DNA of 64,000 nucleotides from positions 1,502,501 to 1,566,500 of the forward strand of contig JAIGNY010002305.1 in NCBI GenBank assembly GCA_020152595.1. The letters are read 5' to 3'. A program made the position numbers and the translations under genes. Of the stretch, positions 27,201 to 39,200 are shown one piece after another. The DNA comes from Chiridota heheva. Its lineage: Eukaryota; Echinodermata; Holothuroidea; Apodida; Chiridotidae. Each line of letters opens with the position of its first letter. Position 1 is the stretch's first letter. The notes under the pieces were generated by a model. The model searched no databases. It saw only the letters and a program-made list of their open reading frames with translations, and was not told the origin of the DNA.

Positions 27201-30200
27201 AAGAGGTTAAGGTTATGGGTGGTCGGGTTAGTTTTAAAGTTCCTGAGGGCTCTTTTCCTGTTCTTGATGGCGGTTTTGCAGTCTTCTGAGAACCAGGGGT
27301 TGGGGGATGATTTGGGGTTTGGGGAATTGAGCAGGTGGCGATGTTGATAAGGATATTACTGAAGTTAGACATGGGATCCTCATCCTCGAGAAGATGGGGA
27401 GAGGTGTGAGTCACAGAGGGTTTCAAAAAGGGACCAGTCAGCCTTGTCGAGGTTCCAATTGGGGTGTGCTCAGTGGGGATTTGAAGATTGGAGTGTATAA
27501 GAAGAGGGTAATGATCACTACCACAGAGGTCAGCAGTGACTCTCCAACTAAAATCAGGGAGGAGGTTAGGGAACAGATAGACAGGTCAATACAGGTGAGA
27601 GAGCCTGTGGCAGGATGAAGGTAGGTCGGGAGTTAGTGTTCAGTAAGGACAGGCTGTGCTGACGGAGAGCGTTTTCGATGAACTTGCCTCTAGGGGTGGT
27701 GGTATTAGAGCCCCACAGAGGGTTGTGAGCATTGAAGTCACCAAGAAGGATGAAGGGGTGGGAAGCTGAGAGATGAGGTTGTTAAGGCTGGTTGGTTGAA
27801 TGTTGGTGTTGGGAGGGAGATAGATATTGCAGAGAGTGAAAGTTTTGTGGAGGGAGATAGAAATACAGATGGCCTGAAGGTCGGTGTGCACACGAACAGG
27901 GCTGTGTGGGATATCGTGTCTAACGAGAATGGAGACGCCACCACAGGCCCTGTCAGCATCCACTTGATGTTTGTGATAGCAAGCAAAGTTGTTAAGGGAG
28001 TAATGGTGGTGGTTTTCAAGAAAGTTTCTTGTAGGCAGAAGACGCCGGGTTGAAGGTGGAGGCCAGAAGGTCAATTTCTTCAGAATTGGCCTTAAGGCTC
28101 CTAATGTTCCATTGTATGATGTTGTGGGTGTTATTGTAATTGTTTGTGGTGTATGCCATAAAGGAGGCGGGGGGTTATCTGGAGGAAGATCTGCTGGGTC
28201 TGAGTTGGCTTGTTTTTTCTTTGGATCTGTTTCTTTGGGAGCGATTGTTTTTGAAAATTGGACGAGAAGTATGATCGGTGTGTTCGGTAATCGAACAATC
28301 CATACTATCTTCAGTGTGGGTTTGGGAGGTTGGTTGTTTGTTGATTGGTTGTTTGTTGATTGGTTGTTTGTTGATTGGTTGTTTGTTGATTGGTTGTTTG
28401 TTGATTGGTTGTTTGTTGATTGGTTGTTTGTTGATTGGTTGTTTGTTGATTGGTTGTTTGTTGATTGGTTGTTTGTTGATTGGTTGTTTGTTGATTGGTT
28501 GTTTGTTGATTGGTTGTTTGTTGATTGGTTGTTTGTTGATTGGTTGTTTGTTGATTGGTTGTTTGTTGATTGGTTGTTTGTTGATTGGTTGTTTGTTGAT
28601 TGGTTGTTTGTTGATTGGTTGTTTGTTGATTGGTTGTTTGTTGATTGGTTGTTTGTTGATTGGTTGTTTTTTGGTTTGTTGGTTGATTTGTTGGTTTGTT
28701 GGTTGTTTGCTTGGCTGGTTTTAGCTTGATGTATGAAGGTATTAGTGGAGTTGGTGTAGGGGCGGGCGGTAGGGGCTTTAGAGTAGGAAGGGGGTTGAGG
28801 AGAGAAGTGGTGGTGGAGGTGGTGTGGGTATTGGGTGTGATTGGGTTGTTGGAAATGGTGATGGGCTTAGGACTAGGTAAGAAGAGCCAGGTGAGGTCGG
28901 TTTGGGCATGGGAGTTAGTTTTTGTTGTGTTAGTTGTGTTTGGGGGCGGAATTAGAGTTAGAGGAGACTACGTTTGAGTAGGAAGGCTTGGAGTTAAGGG
29001 GCGAGGAATTGTTTCCTGGCCTCAGGGTAGGTTATGTTGGGGTTAAGGGTTTTAAGTTTTGTTATTTGTTTTTCCTGAAGCCAGGTGGGACAGTCTTTCG
29101 AGAAGGAGGGATGGTTTGCTGGGTGTTTACCGTCACAATTTGTGCAGAGTGGGGGTTGGTGCAGGAGGTGTTGTCATGGTCCGGGGCTCCGCAGTTACCA
29201 CAGCGCGCTTGGCTGTGGCAGGAGTTTTTCCCGTGGCCATACCTCTGACAATTATAGCAACGTAAAGGGTTAGGAATGTAAGGGGCGACCTGGATTCTCA
29301 GGTAGCCGGCAATGATGGGGAGGAGAGTTGGAGTTGCGAAGGTGAGAAATATGGTGTTGGTGGGAGTTTGGCTCCGTCTCTCTTTAGAACAGACGACGGG
29401 CTTGGTTACATGTTGGTTAGCTAGTTCTTCTTGGAGGTCGTCATCGGTCATGTACGCAAGATCGCGGGTGCGTATGACGCCTTTGCTGGAGTTTAGGGAA
29501 CGATGGGGGGTGACTGTGATGTCGATACCAGAGTTGGATAGGGTTTTGGTGGAAAGGAAGGTGGCGGCTTAGGTGTCCCTGGTGCAGTGCACCAGGAGAT
29601 CACCGGATCTAAGGGTAGAGACTTTGGGGAGGGTACCGACAAGGCCAAAGAGGGCTTTATGGATGAGGAAAGGAGAAACTTTTTTAAAGCTTTCCTGCTT
29701 GTTGGTGGCATGGATTATAAGGATTTTTGGGATTGGGGTTGCAGAATGGTCAATGATGGTAGCAGGTGGGTCACGGGGAGGGGAGGGGGTCAAGGTCAAG
29801 GTCACTGCATAGGCGCTTTGTCATTATGAAAGAAAAAACCAAGGGCCGAGAGACCCGAGGCAGCTAGAAAAAAAATCGCGGAACCACTATATGGGGACCG
29901 CTGTATTAGTAACGAAGGGCGTGAAAAGTCGGGACAGAACGAGGGAAAATATATCACATTGACATTGAGCGTGCGCCATTAGCTAGCTGTACTGTATCAG
30001 TAACGCGTAGGATTTTTGCCTCGCTTAGTTACACAGATTTTGTTGCTAGGCAAATTCATATGGTGATTGGTTGAAAAAGCTGTCAATCATCCAACTTAGC
30101 AAGGTTAATTGCATGCTAACTCCCCAGGAAGCTGATAATCATTCAAATTAGAGTAGACTGGAGCAATCGGACAAGAAGTGTGTTGTTCCCAAGCACGTCT

Positions 30201-33200
30201 AGTAGAGTACCAATGCTAATGTTCCAATGCAATTAATTGTATTGGATAATCTTAACCATATTGGTAATATCTCTAAGCTGACCCATAGCTTTGCTATTTT
30301 ACAGGTGCGGCCCATCTGTGGGCCCGCCCTACCCCCAGGGGGTCCGCCCTGCCCCTTTGGGGTCCGCCCTGCCCCTCGTGAGAAGATAATTTGTTTTATT
30401 TTTTTTACTTTATAATCTGAATTTGCCTCATAAATGAAATACTTTACATGGATACAGAACCCAGAATGATAGACTGTTTCTTATCAGTCAGAATAGCTTC
30501 ATTCTCAGATGTTTGATTATAGCTAAAATCCTAAAGCTTCTTCACTAGGGGATTGAGCCTTAAAGGTGCCCCTGGACTCCACTCCGAAAAGACTCAGCGT
30601 TTCGCGTGCAAATGTACCCCTCTACAAGTCTAGCACCCTGCCCCTTTTTAAATCAAGCTAGGGGTCTGCATAAGGATTAGGATATTTGTTCAGTATCCTT
30701 CAAACCAGGGTCCCCATAATTTGGTGACAGCACATGGTCCTCTACTAATCAGCCACTCCATGGCAGCCAGATCAAACCCAGTCACTTTGATGTATGATGT
30801 TCCACATTTGAGCTACCACGCTTCCCAAGCTTTGCTGACAAAGTTTGCAATGGTATTATCAGATGAGAGGCTATTTCTGTGTTTCTTTCTCACGATTACA
30901 TACTAACATGACAGCTAACAATTTCTGATGTGCTTCTCTGTGTATGATTTCAGAGTGGCACAATCTCTTCTTCTCGTTCACTTTATTCCTCAAGTTTATT
31001 AAAACCAAATTGTGTCATCAATCGAATTCGATGTTCGCTAACACTTTGTCAATTTGTGCAATAAAAATACCTTAATATCATCTTTTATTCATCGCCACAA
31101 AATGATATAACATTACATAACAAGATGACAGGCTATGAAGGGTTAGTCACCCAATAAAAAGCTTAAACTAACACCACCACCACAAAAGAAAAATGCAGAA
31201 AAAAATCAAATATGCCAAGAGTTAGTAATGAATTAGCTTATAAATGTTGTTGTGAACAGAAATGGAGCAAACCACCCACTGAGGCATAAGCTAATATGAA
31301 TGATATAAGATATGTCTAATCTTGTTGTAAGAAACCATTGTGAAGAAATGCGCCATGTAAAGTGTAATTTGAGAGAAATAATATGACTGGGGTGGGGGGT
31401 CACTTCATACTAAAAGTGGTAGGGGTGTGCAGTCCACCAACCAAATAACATACCCGCAGTATGACAGATTTTTTGGTAACTGCAGTATAAAATTATACAA
31501 TTTTGATACCTTCAGTAAGAAAGAAGTCAATTTTAATACATGCAGTATGAATATTCAAAGCAAATAATGTCAAAATGGACCAACAGTACAAAATCAACAC
31601 AGTAAAACAGCATTTTTTGGGACCTGCACTACAAAAATGATGGAAAAAAAGCCCGGCTTAGGCAGCACACCTTACATATGGAAGTGCCCCCGCACCCCCC
31701 ACATCCTCCGGTTCCCATGGAAAGAAATGTAGTGCACTAATTTTCAAATTATCAAGTTTATGATGCTCAAAAGTGTTTTCCATAACTGCATGTCAGAAAC
31801 AGATAGAAACCAATGTATCATTACCTGAGGCTATTTCACCGCCTGTCGAAGTCACACTGGCAAAGATTTGTGACTTGGCTTCAATATTTTCATATACGCA
31901 ATCGTCCGGGGCAACCGTATCCTGCAGATCGAGCCAAACACGCGCATCCTCCTCGTCACACGAGTCATTTACACCAAGGTACCTGGCAAGTAATAAAGTG
32001 AACAATTTAAACATGTATATGGTAGAGAATTAAACAAGGAACCTAACGCCAAATCTTAAAAGCTTACATTCCATTTTCAAGTTATCAATGTTTAAAGTTG
32101 TAACACAGGGGTTCTATTGAAACACTGCAGGCCAATGATTAAATCATTTCCCTTTTATATGTTATGTGTGTAATAGCACACATACCTGATATAAAGTGCT
32201 CACTGCAAATTGTAGTGTGAACAGTAGGTTGAAGCCGCCATGTCATACAGCAGAAATCTACTTCGATCATCGATCAAGATCAGATGGAAATCGAGAAAAT
32301 GTCTTTTTATTCCCCCACATATATCTATTGCTGCAACCAACAGCACAGCAAGATTCCAGCATAATTATCTTACAAAAATAATCTTATATAACAACATGCA
32401 AACGTATTTAAGTCTAATTAAGAAGTGTACAGCAGACGACAGTGGTTTTCCCAACAAAATGGCGATAAAAACAAAGTCATGTGACCTCGTGATGTCAGCT
32501 GAAACAGCCTTATAAAGGGATACAGTACATTGCATTTATATTAAGAATTGATGTCTCATTTTTTGAGGCCAGTAAAAACAAAATGGCTGCTCCCATGCAA
32601 GTTTTTATTGCCAGTATTTTCTTTAAATAATTGGAAAATATATATGTGAGATTGCTTTGGAAGATGTCAAACTTAGGCAAATGACTTGTAATTATTGCTT
32701 GTATCCTAATAAAGGTGGAAAAAACCAGACTTTTGTCTTCTTTACCTTCATGATAAATACAGATACAACAAAATAAGATAAAATGATGATAACTGCATCT
32801 TCGGTTGTAAAGGTCTGTGGATGTGTAAAGTTACCGCTAAGTTTTTAGGTAGGGTAGTCTTTGAATTCATGTAAAACTCTTTTTCATTTCAATACAGAAG
32901 AAAGAATGAAAATTGCTTACTTAATTTCAAAACCAACTCTTGAATCCAACGTAAATAGATAATCTTCGCAGGGAAAGATATCCTCATACGGCGCGTACAG
33001 CAAGTTCTCGCACGTAAACCAATCAATCAAGGTGGTGGCGCCCTCGGCAGAGAAAAGAAAAGATGCGAACACTCTCCTGACTCATATAGTTGAATCTTAA
33101 CCTGTAAGAGAGGGGGTAAATCACATATACTAAAATACCAGCATTGCTTTTGGATGTGTTAATAATCACTTACTACTGTGGTACCTTCACCTTTCAGGGT

Positions 33201-36200
33201 TGTGCTTTTTGCTATATTTGCATATGCTGTTTTCTAGTGAAGCTACAATCTTGGACAAAACTCATTGAAACACTGAGAATATTTGATTTTTCATAAACCT
33301 ACCTTTCTAATCTAAATTATTCCACATTTAGAAATCACAAAAAAATTAATTATATTGCTTCTTCAATCCCTATTCTTTCATTTGTAATTAATATTCTAGA
33401 ATTTTAAGGACATTGTTATAATTTATCCAGTATCCTCCTCCTACCCTACCTCACTATCGTAACCATCCTCCCCTCCCCATTTAATGTTGACCGTTATTTA
33501 TTATATTTTTCTGGATTTGACATTTAAACAGCAAAAACTCCAACAATGAAAAAGGGGAAGGGGTAGGGAGCTACAATTCTCAAAAATATATTAATTTAAG
33601 AAACATCACAGCATGATATATGTAGTTCTCATAACACTGAATTGGTCCAACAGTTTTGTCCAAAAATGTAGGTACTCCTAGGACCTCTGGATTCAGAGCT
33701 CACCAGGCTGATGTTTATGTGTGGGTCATGTCATGGCACACTAAGCAGTACTAAAAAAGTTTTAAAAATTCAATAAAAACAATGCATTTATGGTTGCTTA
33801 TATAATTAATTATACAAAACAATGTTTATTTATATTAGGAACTCGCATCCCTGTAAAACAATAACTTAACATCACAGAAAGCTGAGCTTGGGCCTTGCAT
33901 GAGGACTCCTATAATTTTCTTTTTTTCCTATGCATCTTCACAAATCGTGACCTCACCTTTTTAATCCCGGCGTTTGCCCAGTCGTTCACCTCAGATGTCT
34001 TATAAGTGCTAAGGACTCCATTTAAGAGCACAGACTTGGCTTTCAAGTTGAACTCGTTGTATCCCTGCGAGGTATCGAGCCATTTGGAGGCGGCCATTGT
34101 TTCTCCACCTTTTGCGACTCTGAAGGCAAGTTCCCATTCTTGGAAGATGAAAGAGACAACTTTAGCAAGGAAGCTTATGTTATGTGCAGGGGTCACATCT
34201 TATTTCATTTTCATTTCATTTCATTTATTTGTTTCTTCACAACATTCAAAACAAACAATAATAAGAATAAGAATAAGAATAAGAATAACAATACTAATAC
34301 TAATACTAATAATGATACTAAATACTACTACTAATGATGATGACGATGATATACTAAACATAAAACAAAAATACAGAAAGTTGTGAAAGGAAGTGCCCTA
34401 AAAAACCAGCATGGCTTAACGAGTAGGGCACTCCCTCAAAGTAATGAGATATATGATTTAATCTACTTAAAGTATATACATAGTTGTATCTAAGCAAGAA
34501 TAGAGAGAAAACAAAATAAGAAACAAAAACGACCCCCACCCATAACCACCCCACCCCTAATACCATCCACCACCCATGGATAAGAAATTTAATATTTGAA
34601 TCGTCCACTGAAAATTTCCTACTGTTCTGAGAACAGTGCTTGTTATATACATTACAGTGAATTTTGAAACATGCATCTGGTGGAACAGTATACTTTACAC
34701 AAGATTGTGGCATCATTAACTTGATTTCTGCTCCAAAACAAAATGCATGTTGTCAACAGGGTTCGCGTTAATGACAAATTTGTTGTATATTACGCTATGG
34801 CTGAAATTTCTTTTGTCACATGTTGTACCTGCCTCGTAAAATTTAGATATAGCATGTGAAATTTAAGCCAGAGATTTTCATTAACTTAAATGAAAGTCAT
34901 GAAATTCTTACCTCTCTGATGTGATTGAAAGTTTTATTTCACACAAAAAAAGATTTTGAATTACTTAGAAATAAAAGGAAAATGACACAACTACGAGACT
35001 AATGGCCGAATGATTCAACATGCCCATACAAGTACTGTACTGTACATAAACACATATAGGTTAATATATATAGTCAGTATATACATGCACACTGTACATA
35101 AAAGTTTTCATGTTTTGAATGCAGGCTGTCAATTGTCAACGATATCATTAGCTAGGATTCTACTTTCATTCACTTTAGCAAGGCAGGCCTACACAAGTGT
35201 ATGCGTTAACAATACTTGCAAGCTTCGCTAGTGCGCAGTGCCCTGTACATTACCCAGTGCCCTGTACATACAACGGCAAATTTACAAAATACTCCAAAAA
35301 TCAAGGGTTTGTCGTAACCAAATACGCCAGACAAAAAATTATAACGCAACCTCTGGTTGTCAAACAAGATTATCATAGAAATGATTTATTCCCTAAGAAA
35401 AAGCTTTTGAACTGTGCTTGCAATTGCCAGCACAGTTAATCATGAATACACACATACTGTATGCAAGGCTGCTTGCATGTGTACACCTGTACGCAACTGG
35501 AGGATACATCATGCAATTACCAATATCCGACATACATATATATATTTCCTCATACTAAACAATCTACAAACTATTTGTAAATTAGAAGAAAGGAATTTGC
35601 CCTATTATCAGCAAAAAAGTTAGAACAGTGAAATCTGTTTCGGAACTTTATTTATTTGAGAAAGTACTGTTCCATGGAACAGTGGCGAAAAATTCAAATT
35701 TTGAACCCTGATGTATGAGGACGAAACTAGGTACAATATGGCAAAGAAACAATAATATTTTCTATTACATTTTGTAAAAGATAGCTTGAAACCATGCTTA
35801 AAGTTACATCCCAGCCAACTACCTCAATAGTATTGGTGTATATTTAATCAATTCTAGTTTTTGGGATATGAGAAACAAGAATTGTAATGAACTTTTTTGA
35901 AACCACCAAAGCTCTCACAAGTTTGTTTATGAATGACTAGTGTAGAACTTCTATTTTACAAAAACAGTATCACTAACATTCCACATTCCTCAAAATTATT
36001 TATGTTATCTAGTTGATGGAAAAACAATCCAGGAAAAAGTTTGAATCCTGATCAGGACTGCCATAGAATGGATTAATAATAAATTATAAGCATGTTTCCT
36101 TAAAACCCTTTCTTTTTTAATTTTTTAGACTTTCAGAAGCCCCTAACGCATTAGAAAAAGTCCTGCAACATCTATGCTTGCAACTGATTACCTATATAAA

Positions 36201-39200
36201 AAAAAAATCCAAATAGTGTACTTTAAACTACTATGAATAATGATTACAAGTAATTATAAAAGTTTTCAACATTGACCAAGCAAGGCAACATGGGTCCAAG
36301 GGGAAAATTCCCCCCTATATATTTCAAGGTTGGTTTGATGATGTTTAACAGCACCGCGACAGTCAGAGTCAAATGTACCAAGAGGGACTTAATAAATAAT
36401 GGTGTAAGAGTAAGAATAAATGGTGTAAGAGTAAGGATAGTGAGGAGATAGAAGGTTTGTAAGGGAGATAAAGGGGAAAAGCTGAATGTGGGAGAAAAAA
36501 TTATGTGAAAAGAAAGGGGTGTGTAAGGTTAGGTTGTAGATGGGGAGGATATTATATGTGGTGGAAGAGGTTGTATATATTTGAAGTCCTTCTTTGCTTA
36601 CATACGTAAATATGTCCCCCCCCGCCTCCCAAATTAAAATCTCTTCCAGCACCCACACAACAAAAAATTGACCCTTCTGGCGCATCCACTCCAATGCACG
36701 TGAAAGGGGGACACCCCCCAGATTTGCAAGTCATAGTGTTTTTAATAAGGAATAGAACATGCTTGTATACTTAACACATTCCTCCTCCCCCACCTGGTCA
36801 ATTAATATCTCTTGACCGCTGCTCATGCACGGGAACATGACCGACTTTTGCCCCAGTCCCCCTCCAAACCCATTACTTTTGTAACGATTACAAGAGATAC
36901 CCACCTGGTGCGGCAGGCTTTGGCACCATGGAATACATGATTACAAGAGATACCCACCTGGTGCGTGGAACCCACCTGGAATACATGATTACCAGAGATA
37001 CCCATGGCTTTAGCACCATGGCAGGCTTTGGCACCATGGAATACATGATTACAAGAGATACCCACCTGGTGCGGCAGGCTTTGGCACCATGGAATACATG
37101 ATTACAAGAGATACCCACCTGGTGCAGCAGGCTTAGGCACCATGGAATACATGATTACAAGAGATACCCACCTGGTGCGGCAGGCTTGGGCACCATGGAA
37201 AACATGATTTTGAATCCTTTCCCATTGTAATTTTTGTCAGTCATGAACTGTATAAAGATTTCATTTCCTTTGGATACGTAGGAGAAGCTTGGCAGACAAC
37301 CGCAGTAAAATACCTCTTCTTTAGTTGATAGGTCCAATATCTGTGGTTTCAAACAAAACATTAAGATGAAAGTAAAAATAACATGGGTGAATTTACATGA
37401 AGAAAACATGTATTTATGGATTGGAAGAATTATTTCTAAAAATGGGTAAAAAAAATGTTCTTTAAAAAAAAATGTAATTTCAATATGTGGACACAGAAGC
37501 AGCAAGATTCGAAAATTTATTTTACTATCCGGGACCATAAGTCTTAAAAAGTACAGTATTACCATATTTGACATAATAAGTGTCTGGGGCACTTAGGTAA
37601 ATAGAATTGCACCACCTTTTAGGCCTGAAGTTTCTTCCTAATAAGCGCCCATGCTCCGTGGTTGCGTGTGTGCCATTCAAACTACATTGTGTGAACTGGT
37701 TCTATACTAGTCCCACAATAACCACCACAAAAACATTGTGAGCGTCAGACACAAAAAAGCAAAATAATGTGACAAAAACTTATTTTAAGTCTTCAAATTA
37801 ATCAAATAAATTACATCAAGTCAAAAAATGTTGGGTGGGTGCTTATAAGAGTGGGTGCGCTTATAAGAGCAGGGGAGCTTATAAGAGTAGGGGCGCTTAT
37901 AAGAGCAGAGGCACTTATTAGAGCAAGGGGAGTATAATACATCGCATAAGGTATATGAGTATACAACTACAGAATGTTATGAGTATATAACAAAAACAAA
38001 CTGAATACTTCATTTCAACTCTTTTCTTCCATTCCATTTCTTTTCCAATATTTTCTCCCCTTTCCTTGCCATTTTCTTTTTAATTTTCCCCTTTTCCTTT
38101 CCTCCATTTCTTATCTTTTTCTCATCATATCCTTTCTTTTTTTCACTTTCCTTCTCTTTTTATTTCTGTGAGCATTGTGCCATGATCTGCTATATTTTCC
38201 ACCCCTTGGAAGCAACATAAGCTGTACATACTACAAACATGAAATAAACAAAAATCACATCACTTTGTGTATTTTTAGGTTTTTACAACTAAATTTGTGT
38301 ATTTTCAGTTGTAATTATAATGCTAAAGCTAAATCCATCCGAGTCATGAGGCTCATAGAGCCGGTGCTTCTCCCCAGTTTCAACGGCGCAAGCAGATGAG
38401 AGTAGGCCTACACAACTCCCCCATGGATGGGACACCAGTCCATTGCAGATTAACTCCCCAGCAGTGCTGGTACTCATTTTACAGCTGAGTGGACTGAAGC
38501 AAGTAAAGTGTCTTGCTCAAGGATACAATGCGGCGCTCATGACAGGAATCGAACCCAGTAACTTTCGAATACGAGCATGAGTCCTTAACCACTGTGCAAC
38601 TGCACCTCAAGTGATGCATTGTTACTTAACAAATGAGAAGCTCTGTCAGAACAGAAATAATGGCTATATTAGGTCAAAGTTGATCTTGGATCTGCATTGA
38701 AGAGAGAGATCTTAATTCACATTCATACCATGCACGGTACAGCTAAGACGCAGAAGGCCCCAGGTAGCCCCAGGTTCTTTCCAACAACGCTTTAACCTAA
38801 GATTTTTCCGCATGTATGCAGATTGATACACTGACATCAAGCGGAGATTGGTCATTTGCATCCCACCTTCTCCCCACCCATCCTTTGGGGAAAAGTTGGA
38901 GGGTAAATCAAAGTATTATAGGAACCCCAGAATAATGCGCAATTAGGAGTAGGTTCATCAAGGTATGTAAAATCATGCAACAACTGTATTGGAGTATTTA
39001 CATCAAGACATCTACGCCGTTTTATTAACCAGTTGTGGAGCACTGGTTGGAGACCCAACGGGGATCAAACCCAACACGCAAGAATGAGAGGCCAAAGTTT
39101 TACCGCACTGCCACGTAGAAATTACTTTTAGGCCAAAGCATTTTTCAGATAATAAAGTCTGCAACAAATTTGCTGTAACATTTCTCCAAACCAAGCACCC

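Larger units (their letters stand above)
24263..29946 (-). mobile_element. Near full-length LINE with CCHC ORF1, endonuclease, RT and RNase H
   Basis: Minus-strand non-LTR retrotransposon of about 5.7 kb. From its 5' end (right) it shows an ORF1 with two CCHC knuckles, an endonuclease-like segment, a reverse transcriptase and an RNase H, then a short tail ending in a few CAAA units at 24263-24285. RNase H fused to a LINE RT is typical of the I/Nimb-like groups; the exact clade needs a tree. Its frames are broken at several points, so it is not an active copy as read. It is inserted in an older TIR element, whose halves flank it at 23937-24262 and 29947-30107. The 5' boundary is inferred from that flank. 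I saw no clear target-site duplication. Confidence 0.85.

Noticed and set aside
26952-27618. Plus-strand open frames
   Set aside because: Antisense readings of the LINE reverse transcriptase and endonuclease regions.
28112-28729. Plus-strand frame of 205 codons with LFVDW repeats resembling a membrane protein
   Set aside because: It is the antisense of the LINE plus a 15-bp minisatellite.
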